Assembly (NCBI GenBank): GCA_903915955.1
Contig: CAIWUU010000078.1
Coordinates: forward strand, 1-35,721
Reading direction: 5' to 3'
Source: an uncultured Chlorobiaceae bacterium
GTDB lineage: Bacteria > Bacteroidota > Chlorobiia > Chlorobiales > Chlorobiaceae
Length of the DNA: 35,721 nucleotides
In this document: one piece after another, positions 1 through 7,343 of the stretch
How the letters are laid out: the number at the start of each line of letters is the position of its first letter
How positions within the stretch are numbered: position 1 is the stretch's first letter
The notes under the pieces: generated by a model
Database searches by the model: none
What the model was told of the DNA's origin: nothing
Seen by the model: only the letters and a program-made list of their open reading frames with translations
Made by a program: the position numbers and the translations under genes

Positions 1-223
1 AAGCCGAGAGGATCGTTGCAAAAAGAAGGGTAAGAATCAAAACATTTTTAAACTGTTCAAGCAACAAGAGCCAGGGACTTGCCCGACGCTCAGCTTCAAG
101 GCGATTAGGGCCATAAACCCCAAGGCGACTGACTGCCTCAGTATGAGTGAGGCCAGCAGCAGAAGAGTCTGTTTTTTCAAGAGCCTCCAGAGCAGACAAC
201 GTATGCCACTGTTCAAAAGCCAT
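1..223 (-). CDS. P-type cation-transporting ATPase, N-terminal fragment (runs off window)
   Basis: The reverse strand reads 74 codons from an ATG at 221-223 without a stop to the window edge. The translation has the pattern of a cation-ATPase N-terminal domain: an amphipathic start, then YGPNRL, then SPWLLLLEQFKNVLIL leading into the first membrane helix. Such proteins use ATP to pump Ca2+ or other cations across the cytoplasmic membrane. An AGGAG ribosome-binding site lies about 8 bases upstream of the ATG, which supports this start. The catalytic DKTGT loop lies outside the window, so the transported ion cannot be told; the tail of the visible part most resembles the Ca2+/PMR1-like (P2) group. 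Confidence 0.85.
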   Translation of the reverse strand, partial: MAFEQWHTLSALEALEKTDSSAAGLTHTEAVSRLGVYGPNRLEAERRASPWLLLLEQFKNVLILTLLFATILSA

Positions 224-302
224 CAACTTACTCCTGTTAAATTTTTACCTGCAAAATCACCCGGAACATCACATCCCTGCTTCTGAAGATTCATCAGCTG
301 CC

Positions 303-713
303 TCACTCCTTGCCAAATGAAGAAAAAACCATAATCTTTCCGGCGCTGATAACATCGGCTACGCCACCGGGAATATCGCCTTCAGAGAATTTAGCGGTCG
401 CTCTGGCAGAATATACTGTTGCTGATTGTGGATTCAGTTCAATAGCCTTCGTAAGGTCAGTAATCGCGCCCTTGTTATCTCCTGCGGCATATTTAACTGC
501 GGCGCTACCAACGTAGACCTTCGCCGAAGTGGAGTCAAGTTTTATTGCTTTTGAAAACTCGGCAATTGAACCCTCGACAGCGCCACTGCCAATCTTGGCT
601 CCCGTACTCAGTAAACTGTTTTTTGACTCATCGGACACGTTGTCGCAAGCTGAAACAGTCATACCCATGAGGGCGACAAACGAAAAGGAGAGTATTCGTA
701 ATGCTTTTTTCAC
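303..713 (-). CDS. Small TPR-repeat lipoprotein
   Basis: This 136-residue protein starts with a lipoprotein signal: a Lys-Lys N-terminus, a hydrophobic stretch and a VSAC lipobox (Cys at residue 23). It should therefore be lipidated and membrane-anchored outside the cytoplasm. About two tetratricopeptide repeats follow (roughly residues 45-115), with the AKVYVGSAAVKYAAGD and AIELNPQSATVYSARA patterns. TPRs mediate protein-protein contacts; no catalytic motif is seen. The start is GTG, preceded by an AGAGG-like site. It begins only 9 bases after the stop of the upstream CDF transporter gene, so the two are probably cotranscribed, but a shared function is only inference. Confidence 0.8.
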   Translation of the reverse strand: MKKALRILSFSFVALMGMTVSACDNVSDESKNSLLSTGAKIGSGAVEGSIAEFSKAIKLDSTSAKVYVGSAAVKYAAGDNKGAITDLTKAIELNPQSATVYSARATAKFSEGDIPGGVADVISAGKIMVFSSFGKE

Positions 714-722
714 TGGCGACCT

Positions 723-1727
723 CTATTTTATGAGAGTTAATGATGCGTTGTGCTTGTGATTATTCGAAACATTTTCAACCGTCCACTCTACTCTTCGCCT
801 GAATTCTGCCTTACGAACAGTGCAGCCCTCTTTTTGACATATTTCACACGAAAAGTCAAGACAGCCATCCGTATGGACAGATAACTCGATAGTTTCACCA
901 AAACTTTCGTTAACCAGTCTGTTGAGTTTGTCGATTTCCCGATGAGCTTCGTGGACATTGAGGTACCAGGGAACCGTCAGATGGCAATCAAGATGGAGTG
1001 TGCTGCCGTGCTTGATAATGCGCATATTGTGCAGATCAATCCACTCCTGAGGACGATGAGCCTCCAGCAGGTCAACCATTTTTTTCAGTAACGCTTCATC
1101 TGCCTCATCCATAATTCCCCTGAGCGAGTCACGAATAATCTTGTATCCGGTATAGACGATGAGCAGGGCAAACAGCAGGGCAACAACGCTGTCGAGCCAG
1201 AGCATTTTTGTAACATAGAGGAGAATCAGACCGAGGATGATGCCAATCGTCGAATAGGTGTCTGACTGGAGATGTTTGCCGCTGGCAACAAGGGCAAGAG
1301 AGTTATTCTGGCCTCCTTTTTTGACGGCAATCGCCCCAACGACATAGTTTATTACAGCGGTTGCCGTTATCAAAAGTATGCCATAATCAAGCTTGCCAAT
1401 CGGCTCAGGAGTGCCAAGAAGGTTTTTGATCGCCTCATAGATAATGAGCAAGCCAGCGCAGGCAATCAATGTTCCCTCAATTGCCGCAGAAACAAACTCA
1501 ACCTTACCATGCCCGTAAGGGTGATGACTATCTTTTGGCTTTGCCGAGATATAGAGGCTGTATAATCCTATAAAGGCGCTGGTGACATTGACCGTACTCT
1601 CCAGTGCATCGGTAAGGATAGCTACTGAATTGGTCAGGTACCAAGCGACCATTTTAATGACAAAAAGCACAACACCGGTAACCGCGACAATCTTCTGAAA
1701 ATTAAAGTTTTGCTGTGCTTTTGTCAT
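723..1727 (-). CDS. Cation diffusion facilitator (CDF) family metal transporter
   Basis: This 334-residue integral membrane protein has the CDF layout: about six helices in residues 12-200 and a cytoplasmic C-terminal domain. Family marks include HPYGHGKVE after helix 2 (residues 69-77) and the metal-site H152-x3-D156 in helix 5. In helix 2 the usual His/Asp-x3-Asp pair is replaced by E43-x3-N47 in DALESTVNV, so the substrate (Zn, Fe, Mn or other) cannot be assigned. CDF proteins export divalent metals in exchange for protons. The C-terminal domain ends in an unusual cluster of four cysteines (C289, C294, C297, C302) and a His-containing tail. The TPR lipoprotein follows directly. Confidence 0.9.
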   Translation of the reverse strand: MTKAQQNFNFQKIVAVTGVVLFVIKMVAWYLTNSVAILTDALESTVNVTSAFIGLYSLYISAKPKDSHHPYGHGKVEFVSAAIEGTLIACAGLLIIYEAIKNLLGTPEPIGKLDYGILLITATAVINYVVGAIAVKKGGQNNSLALVASGKHLQSDTYSTIGIILGLILLYVTKMLWLDSVVALLFALLIVYTGYKIIRDSLRGIMDEADEALLKKMVDLLEAHRPQEWIDLHNMRIIKHGSTLHLDCHLTVPWYLNVHEAHREIDKLNRLVNESFGETIELSVHTDGCLDFSCEICQKEGCTVRKAEFRRRVEWTVENVSNNHKHNASLTLIK

Positions 1728-1765
1728 TATACTGCAAGGTTTACATCACTAAATAGATAAGAATA

Positions 1766-1800
1766 GCCAAGAGAAGCTACCAAAACAGCTCTCTCCTGGC
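1766..1800 (-). terminator. Possible imperfect terminator hairpin after the FISUMP gene
   Basis: GCCA and AGAGAAGCT on the left pair imperfectly with AGCTCTCT and TGGC on the right, with small bulges and an 8-base loop. On the minus strand it lies just past the stop of the FISUMP-domain gene and before the CDF gene, followed by a T-rich but broken tract. Support is weak. Confidence 0.3.
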
Positions 1801-1817
1801 AAATCGAGTCACAAAGG

Positions 1818-2498
1818 TCAATCCTTAATGCAACGCACAGACATCCCATCAATTTTTTGTTCCCCACTTCGAACAAGCGTTGTCAGATGAAAATTAAGGA
1901 CACTGTACCATGCGACTGTGGGAGTATACTCAGAATCGGACCAATAATAAGCGCTCTCACCAGCAAAGTAAAACCCTCCGTCGATTCCTCTCATACCACC
2001 CGGTAGTGCACTAAAATAGCTGCTGTTGTCAGCCCCAACATTGGGAGTAACCCAGATTGACAATTCTGTGGACTTCATTTTGCCTCCAGCGACATTTGTG
2101 CCGCCCAGAGTTTTTGCCAAAACCATCCACTCTTGGTCACTTGGCACATGCCACCCGGCAGGAGCAAGACCACGAGGATCGTTTACTGCAAACCAGTTAT
2201 AGAGACGACCATACTTTTCACTTTTAGCCGAATCATTATTATAATAACACCACGCGCCTTCACCTTTTGCGCCAGCATCAAGCCACTCTTTATTCGAACC
2301 GGCATATCGAATCGGATCTCCGTTTCGATAACGACTTACGTTAAGATTTTCATGCATCCAAACCTGATTTCCTATGGGTACTGTAGTTACAGCATGTCCA
2401 TCAATATCAAGTCCTGCAGCACGAAGCTCTGAGGTCGAAGTCAACAGGGTTAACAAAAGAAAAAGTAACCCAAACATGATACTCTGTTTTTTTTTCAC
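1818..2498 (-). CDS. Exported FISUMP-domain protein
   Basis: This 226-residue protein has a signal peptide (KKK, then a Leu-rich core, cleavage likely near LRA-AG around residue 28). It is followed by one complete 'Fibrobacter succinogenes major paralogous' (FISUMP, TIGR02145) domain. Recognisable segments are GNQVWMHENLNVSRYRNGDPI, then YGRLYNWFAV, GLAPAGWHVPSDQEWMVL, ALPGGMRG, YYWSDSEY and the ending SVRCIKD. The domain is common in secreted and surface proteins of Fibrobacteres, Bacteroidetes and Chlorobi. Its molecular role is unknown; it resembles C-type-lectin/formylglycine-enzyme-like folds, but no catalytic role is claimed. It stands alone between the zinc-ribbon and CDF genes. Confidence 0.82.
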   Translation of the reverse strand: MKKKQSIMFGLLFLLLTLLTSTSELRAAGLDIDGHAVTTVPIGNQVWMHENLNVSRYRNGDPIRYAGSNKEWLDAGAKGEGAWCYYNNDSAKSEKYGRLYNWFAVNDPRGLAPAGWHVPSDQEWMVLAKTLGGTNVAGGKMKSTELSIWVTPNVGADNSSYFSALPGGMRGIDGGFYFAGESAYYWSDSEYTPTVAWYSVLNFHLTTLVRSGEQKIDGMSVRCIKD

Positions 2499-2553
2499 AG
2501 GTTGCTCCCTATTTAAAAGTTTATGGTTTTCGATGAAATCATGTACTCTTTAA

Positions 2554-2844
2554 CTAATCAAACAGTTCGCCAAGAAATCCAAGCGCTCCCCCTTTTCTCT
2601 TTCTCTTTCCCGTTCGAGGATCAATATAATAATCGTGATCATCGTCATGGTGACCATGATGCGACTCCTCTTTACGATATTCTTGAGCATAATCCGCAGT
2701 GCGCGGCTGAGGAGCAGCACGTTCAATTATTTTATCCAGCTCACCCCGGTCAAGCCAGACCCCCCGGCATGATGGGCAGTAGTCAATTTCAATACCCTGA
2801 CGTTCAGAAAGAACCAGATCAACATTACAAGCGGGACATTTCAT
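2554..2844 (-). CDS. Zinc-ribbon (zf-TFIIB type) small protein
   Basis: This 96-residue cytoplasmic protein begins with the zf-TFIIB pattern: CPAC at residues 3-6 and CPSC at 23-26, followed by RGVWLDRGELDKII. Four cysteines should bind one zinc ion. The second half is a charged linker with a His/Asp-rich stretch (HHGHHDDDHDYY) and a basic segment (RTGKRKRKGG), ending in a short hydrophobic tail. Proteins of this type are widespread and of unknown function. An AGGAG ribosome-binding site (CTCCT on the plus strand at 2850-2854) precedes the ATG. The His/Asp-rich part may be a second metal site. Confidence 0.85.
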   Translation of the reverse strand: MKCPACNVDLVLSERQGIEIDYCPSCRGVWLDRGELDKIIERAAPQPRTADYAQEYRKEESHHGHHDDDHDYYIDPRTGKRKRKGGALGFLGELFD

Positions 2845-2870
2845 GACACTCTCCTTAAGTTATTAGACTA

Positions 2871-2903
2871 TAGTTCACTCTCCATTTCTCTCTTTGTGAA
2901 CTA
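2871..2903. promoter_or_regulatory. Inverted repeat, candidate operator for the zinc-ribbon gene
   Basis: TAGTTCAC at 2871-2878 and its exact reverse complement GTGAACTA at 2896-2903 are separated by 17 bases. The pair sits 27 bases upstream of the zinc-ribbon start and about 255 bases upstream of the ClC start. The half-site spacing would suit a dimeric regulator contacting DNA two turns apart. No regulator is identified. Confidence 0.3.
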
Positions 2904-3006
2904 AATATATCTGAGAGAACCTTAAAGAAGTCGAAAGCCAAGCTTAAGAAATGCTTAAAACAGATATCATGGCATCTGCTGAAGCCCCAAGTCAAGAAAA
3001 AATGAT

Positions 3007-3030
3007 GGCTTCTTGAGAAGCCCCTTTTTT
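3007..3030 (+). terminator. Terminator-like hairpin in the leader of the ClC gene
   Basis: GGCTTC at 3007-3012 pairs with GAAGCC at 3017-3022 over a TTGA loop; CC and six T residues follow at 3025-3030. This is a small Rho-independent terminator on the plus strand. Yet no plus-strand gene ends upstream, so it lies in the 5' leader of the ClC gene. GAAGCC at 2981-2986 can compete for the same left arm, which is the arrangement of an attenuator. Confidence 0.45.
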
Positions 3031-3158
3031 GCTACAAGTCCACTCCGCAACCTCCGGAGTCCCGAAAGCGGCTACGTTTGCTCTTCAAAACTCCTTGACC
3101 GAGTACATATCAGGTTTCTGTGATATTTTTATGACTATTTTTTTTCGCACATTGAAAT

Positions 3159-5042
3159 ATGAAACAATCGCCTCGCATAAAAGGGAGACCGGGCAGAAAG
3201 ATACTTGCATTTTTCTACAGCATTTTCCGAAAAAGCAGATATTTCAAAGGCAATTCTCAACAGTTTTTTCGACTGAGCCTTGATTATCTACTCGTTCAAC
3301 TGAATCTGAATCAAGATATACCATTTCTTCTTGTTGCGGTATGTGTGGGGCTTCTGACCGGCTATGTCGCAGTGGTATTTCATGATGCCATTATGACGAT
3401 CAGTACCATGATTTTTACTGACCTTCGAACAGTTGGTAAAAATAGTATCATCGACACTTACTGGATGGTTATTCTCCCCTTCATCCCCGCGCTTGGTGGC
3501 TTGCTGGTTGGTCTTTACAATGCGTTTGTGTTGAAAATGAGGCCTGGACATGGTCTTGCCTCAGTCATCAAAGCGGTTGCGCAGAATGATGGTATTATTA
3601 AACGCAACCTGTGGATTCATAAAAGTATAACATCGGTACTGAGTATTGGGTCAGGTGGTGGGGGCGGACGTGAAGCTCCAATTGTCCAGGTCGGCGCGGC
3701 CATTGGTTCAACGGTAGCACAGATGTTGCGATTTTCGCCAAACAAGACCCGTACACTGCTCGGTTGCGGGGCTGCGGCAGGTCTGGCAGCGGTGTTTAAC
3801 GCACCTATCGGCGGTGTCATGTTTGCTGTTGAAGTGCTGCTTGGGGACTTCAGCGTTAAAACATTCAGCCCCATTGTCATTGCGGCGGTCATCGGCACAG
3901 TACTTTCAAGAAGTTTTCTGGGAAACTCTCCAACGTTTCAGGTTCCTGAATACACTCTGGTGTCGAACACAGAGCTGCTCTTCTACTGCCTGCTCGGCAT
4001 TCTCGCCGGTCTTTCAGCCGTGATGTTCATCAAGGTCTATTACGCCATCGAGGAGTGGTTCCAAAGAGTTGAAAAACGATGGGAAATACCTGTTTGGGCA
4101 ATGCCAGCTATCGGCGGGCTCATGAGTGGCGTTATCTGTATCTGGCTTCCCGGTCTGTACGGATTTTCCTATGAAGCCATTAACCATGCAGTTCACGGCA
4201 CTGAAAGCTGGGCCAACATGATTGGCATTTACCTCTTCAAACCGGTCGTTGCCGGTCTCAGTATCGGTTCTGGAGGATCAGGCGGAATGTTTGCGCCAGC
4301 CATGAAAATGGGTGCGATGCTTGGGGGGATGTTCGGCAACATTGTCCATACGGTTTTTCCATCCATAACCGCCAGCTCGGGCGCTTATGCCCTTGTTGGC
4401 ATGGGTGCATTGACAGCGGGCATCATGAGGGTGCCTTTAACCGTCATCCTTATTCTCTTTGAGGTAACCGGTCAATATGAGATTGTGCTGCCTATCATGT
4501 TTGCCGCCGTTACCTCGTCGCTTATTGCCCGGCTTACCTACCGCCACAGTATGGAGAGCTACATTCTTGAAAAGGAGGGGGTCAGGCTGGGGTTTGGCAT
4601 AGCCCTGTCAGTAGCGGAGCATATCAGTATTACCGACATCATGAAAACAGACTATGTGAAATTCAGCGAGTCAGAAAGTGCGGCAACAATGATTGATGTG
4701 TTTTTCAATACACCGGAATCAAGCTTTCTGGTTACAGATGATCACGGCCTTTTTTCTGGAATTATCAGCCTTGATGAGATGAGAATTCTTCTTCGGGAAG
4801 ATGTTCTTGTTGGATTGATTGCCGAGGACATTGTGAAAAAGGATCTCCCTGTACTTTATAACACCTCAAAACTTGACGAAGCGCTTAAACTGTTTGAAAT
4901 TTCAGATTATGATGTACTGCCGGTACTGGATACCAGGAACAGCACCCTGCTGGGCGTGGTTCGTCAGGAGGATGCCTTTGCCTATTATCGCAAGCAGCTC
5001 AATCTGTATGGAACCGATCAGTTTGAAGGCCAGAAACTATGA
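3159..5042 (+). CDS. ClC-family chloride channel/transporter with CBS domains
   Basis: This 627-residue membrane protein has the ClC core (about residues 55-465) and a C-terminal cytoplasmic pair of CBS domains (about 490-615). The anion-site signatures are GHGLA (130-134, replacing GSGIP), GREAP (170-174, replacing GREGP, gating Glu172 kept) and GGMFAP (375-380). At the place of the proton glutamate of E. coli ClC-ec1 (E203), the sequence FAVEVLLGDF has Val226, as in ClC channels. The protein moves chloride or similar anions across the cytoplasmic membrane; the CBS pair may bind adenine nucleotides. The ATG at 3159 has no good ribosome-binding site, and the N-terminal 50 residues are basic and less family-like, so the start is uncertain. 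Confidence 0.9.
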   Translation: MKQSPRIKGRPGRKILAFFYSIFRKSRYFKGNSQQFFRLSLDYLLVQLNLNQDIPFLLVAVCVGLLTGYVAVVFHDAIMTISTMIFTDLRTVGKNSIIDTYWMVILPFIPALGGLLVGLYNAFVLKMRPGHGLASVIKAVAQNDGIIKRNLWIHKSITSVLSIGSGGGGGREAPIVQVGAAIGSTVAQMLRFSPNKTRTLLGCGAAAGLAAVFNAPIGGVMFAVEVLLGDFSVKTFSPIVIAAVIGTVLSRSFLGNSPTFQVPEYTLVSNTELLFYCLLGILAGLSAVMFIKVYYAIEEWFQRVEKRWEIPVWAMPAIGGLMSGVICIWLPGLYGFSYEAINHAVHGTESWANMIGIYLFKPVVAGLSIGSGGSGGMFAPAMKMGAMLGGMFGNIVHTVFPSITASSGAYALVGMGALTAGIMRVPLTVILILFEVTGQYEIVLPIMFAAVTSSLIARLTYRHSMESYILEKEGVRLGFGIALSVAEHISITDIMKTDYVKFSESESAATMIDVFFNTPESSFLVTDDHGLFSGIISLDEMRILLREDVLVGLIAEDIVKKDLPVLYNTSKLDEALKLFEISDYDVLPVLDTRNSTLLGVVRQEDAFAYYRKQLNLYGTDQFEGQKL

Positions 5043-5195
5043 CCGTTTTTCTGTAAAACACCTTCTTCTGGACTCAATGGAACCATTATTTTACCACATC
5101 GCAATTTTTAAGGTATTTTTAAGGGCCCCTTCAGACTCTTTTAAGCAACGGCGATTATCTTTCTCAAAAAGTTCGTAATGTCTGAACAATTCTGA

Positions 5196-5777
5196 ATGAT
5201 GTGGAAATCACTCCTTGTACAACGAACCATACCTCTTTCGGTATCATATCTGTTGCTGATTCTTGCTGGCATCGCTCTTGATAACATCCTTCATATTGCC
5301 CATCTTGTATGGGTTGGGCGATATCTTGGAATTGTGGGCACCATTTTTTTTGCAATGTCTGCGGTCTATTCAGCCCGCAAAAGCAAGTTTATAAAAAATG
5401 GATCGCTTAAATTTTTTCTCAAGCTTCACTGCCATTCAGGATGGATCGCCACTCTCATGATTATTGTTCACTCGGGAGTGCATTTCAACGCCATTCTGCC
5501 CTGGGCAGCGACAGCATTAATGATGATTGTCACGGCAAGCGGCCATGTCGGGCAACACCTGGTTAAAAAACTCAAGGAGGAGGCAAAGCTTAAAATGAAA
5601 CAGCTCGGAATCAATCCTGAAAAGCAAGAAAAGGCCGATAATGAACAATACTGGGATAGCGTGACGCTGAAAGCTCTTGAGCAATGGAGAGCGGTACACC
5701 GACCCCTGGTTGCTTTTTTAGTTGCATTGACGTCAGTCCATATTATTTCCATATTTTTCTTCTGGAACTGGAGGTAA
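5196..5777 (+). CDS. Membrane di-heme b-type cytochrome-like protein
   Basis: This 193-residue protein has four to five predicted membrane helices (about 13-33, 40-60, 77-97, 101-117, 169-190). Two helices each carry a pair of histidines 14 residues apart: H78/H92 and H168/H182. That is the H-x13-H spacing by which cytochrome b and ferric-reductase-like proteins hold two stacked b hemes in a four-helix bundle. Further histidines (H80, H96, H117, H121) lie near the ends. No flavin or NAD domain is present. The stop is 3 bases before the 20-heme cytochrome gene, whose Shine-Dalgarno sequence lies in the last codons here. The likely job is to pass electrons between the quinone pool and that cytochrome. 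The family name is not certain, and the start has no clear ribosome-binding site. Confidence 0.7.
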   Translation: MMWKSLLVQRTIPLSVSYLLLILAGIALDNILHIAHLVWVGRYLGIVGTIFFAMSAVYSARKSKFIKNGSLKFFLKLHCHSGWIATLMIIVHSGVHFNAILPWAATALMMIVTASGHVGQHLVKKLKEEAKLKMKQLGINPEKQEKADNEQYWDSVTLKALEQWRAVHRPLVAFLVALTSVHIISIFFFWNWR

Positions 5778-5780
5778 CTG

Positions 5781-7343
5781 TTGAAACCATTTCTTGTTTT
5801 TATCGCATCGGCCATCATCCTTGCTGCCCTTGCACTGGCGTACCCCGATCGGCTCATTAACCCGGGCACACTGACGAGAGGCCATAAGGCACTCAAGGGA
5901 GATTGCCTTGCCTGCCATACACCATTCCAAAGCATATCATCAGTGCAGTGCATCAGTTGTCACAAACAGAGTGACATCGGTCTGAAAACGGTTGCTGGTG
6001 CGATGCTGAAAAACAACAGTAGCAAGGTTCTTTTCCACAAAGGCCTTGCCGACAACTCCTGTATTGACTGCCACACCGATCACAAAGGGAAATGGACCAC
6101 AAAAGAGGTCAAGCCGTTCCGGCATGAATCGCTTGCACCTGCACTCAAGAATGACTGTATCACCTGTCACAGCAATCAAAAGCCTGCTGATACACTGCAT
6201 CAATTTGCTCAGGGAAGTTGCGCAGAGTGCCACCGCACCACAAAATGGAAACCGGCTACATTCGATCATAAAAATCTCGCCGCTTCAGATGCGAAAAAGT
6301 GTATCAGTTGCCACAAGGCTGAGAGACCAGCCGATAACCTCCACCAGAGTGTCTCAACCAGTTGCGCTGAGTGCCACCGCACCACAAAGTGGAAACCGGC
6401 TACCTTTGATCATAAGAATCTCGCCGCTTCAGATGCGAAAAAGTGTATCAGTTGCCACAAGGCTGACAGACCAACCGATAAACTCCACCAGGGTGTCTCG
6501 ACCAGTTGCGCTGAGTGCCACCTCACCACAAAGTGGAAACCGGCTACCTTTGATCATAAGAATCTCGCCGCTTCAGATGCAAAAAAATGTATCAGTTGCC
6601 ATAAAGCTGACAGACCAGCCGATAATCTCCATCAGAGCGTTTCAACCAGTTGCGCTGAGTGCCATCGCACCACGAAGTGGAAACCGGCAACCTTTGACCA
6701 TAAAAACCTTGCCGCTTCAGCGGGAAAAGCATGCATCAGTTGCCATAAAGCTGACAGACCAACCGACAACCTCCATCAGAGTGTCTCTACCAGTTGCGCT
6801 GAGTGCCATCGCACCACAAAGTGGAAACCGGCAACCTTTGACCATAAAAACCTTGCCTCTTCAGCGGGAAAAGCATGTATCAGTTGCCACAAGGCTGAGA
6901 GGCCAGCCGACAAGCTCCACCAGAGTGTCTCGACCAGTTGCGCTGAGTGCCATCGCACCACAAAGTGGAAACCAGCAACCTTTGACCATAAAAACCTTGC
7001 TGCTTCAGCGGGAAAAGCATGCATCAGTTGCCACAAGGCTGATGAACCGGCCGACAATCTTCACCGGCAATCGCAGGCAAGCTGTGGAAGCTGCCATAGC
7101 ACCAGCCGATGGAAACCGGCAACATTCGACCACAACCGATATTTCAGACTCGACAGCGATCACCGTGTAAGCTGCAAAACCTGTCACACTGACCCGGGGA
7201 ACTACAAAAAGTATACCTGTTACAACTGTCATGAACACTCTGAGGCACGGATGGCATACAAACATCGCAAAGAGGGGATCTCGAATTATCAGAATTGCGC
7301 AAAATGCCATCGTAATGGCGAAGCAGAGGAAAGTGACGATTAG
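5781..7343 (+). CDS. 20-heme c-type cytochrome with tandem diheme repeats
   Basis: This 520-residue exported protein starts at TTG with GGAGG 7 bases upstream. An N-terminal hydrophobic segment (residues 3-21) acts as a signal peptide or anchor. I count twenty CxxCH heme-attachment motifs and 21 other histidines, enough to give each heme a second His ligand. Residues 147-434 are six tandem 48-residue units, each with CAECH, WKPATFDH, CISCH and a LHQ-type His: two hemes plus two free His per unit. A partial seventh unit follows, and non-repeated four-heme N-terminal and three-heme C-terminal parts cap the array. Such proteins are periplasmic or surface electron carriers. The adjoining b-type gene suggests a quinone-linked conduit. 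The redox partner is unknown. Confidence 0.9.
   Translation: MKPFLVFIASAIILAALALAYPDRLINPGTLTRGHKALKGDCLACHTPFQSISSVQCISCHKQSDIGLKTVAGAMLKNNSSKVLFHKGLADNSCIDCHTDHKGKWTTKEVKPFRHESLAPALKNDCITCHSNQKPADTLHQFAQGSCAECHRTTKWKPATFDHKNLAASDAKKCISCHKAERPADNLHQSVSTSCAECHRTTKWKPATFDHKNLAASDAKKCISCHKADRPTDKLHQGVSTSCAECHLTTKWKPATFDHKNLAASDAKKCISCHKADRPADNLHQSVSTSCAECHRTTKWKPATFDHKNLAASAGKACISCHKADRPTDNLHQSVSTSCAECHRTTKWKPATFDHKNLASSAGKACISCHKAERPADKLHQSVSTSCAECHRTTKWKPATFDHKNLAASAGKACISCHKADEPADNLHRQSQASCGSCHSTSRWKPATFDHNRYFRLDSDHRVSCKTCHTDPGNYKKYTCYNCHEHSEARMAYKHRKEGISNYQNCAKCHRNGEAEESDD
6219..7082 (+). repeat. Six tandem 144-bp repeats inside the multiheme cytochrome gene
   Basis: Six in-frame 144-base units run from the first CAECH codon to the degenerate CGSCH unit at 7083. 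Units 1-3 share SDAKK before CISCH, while units 4-6 share SAGKA. This block structure is what successive duplication or gene conversion leaves behind. Nucleotide identity between units is high, with mostly third-position differences. Confidence 0.92.

Larger units (their letters stand above)
2845..3158. other. Divergent intergenic region with inverted repeats and an attenuator-like leader
   Basis: This 314-base gap separates the minus-strand zinc-ribbon gene from the plus-strand ClC gene. It holds three things. First, an 8-base inverted repeat, TAGTTCAC/GTGAACTA, at 2871-2903. Second, a terminator-like hairpin with a T run at 3007-3030, whose left arm can alternatively pair with GAAGCC at 2981-2986. 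Third, a 6-base hairpin ACTCCG/CGGAGT at 3042-3060. A short plus-strand frame across 3029-3283 shows no protein-like character and overlaps the ClC start. No confident sigma-70 promoter was identified. Confidence 0.5.

Noticed and set aside
2960-3030. Fluoride riboswitch before the ClC gene
   Set aside because: GATGGCTTC is locally similar, but the rest of the fluoride aptamer consensus is not found, and the ClC protein has GREAP/GGMFAP rather than fluoride-specific ClC signatures.
6219-7082. CRISPR-like periodic repeats
   Set aside because: Units are 144 bp, contiguous and in frame with heme motifs; there are no unique spacers.
6046-7170. Long 374-codon open frame overlapping the multiheme cytochrome gene
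   Set aside because: It is an out-of-frame reading of the 144-bp repeats: one stop-free unit makes the whole array open. The CxxCH frame is clearly the coding one.
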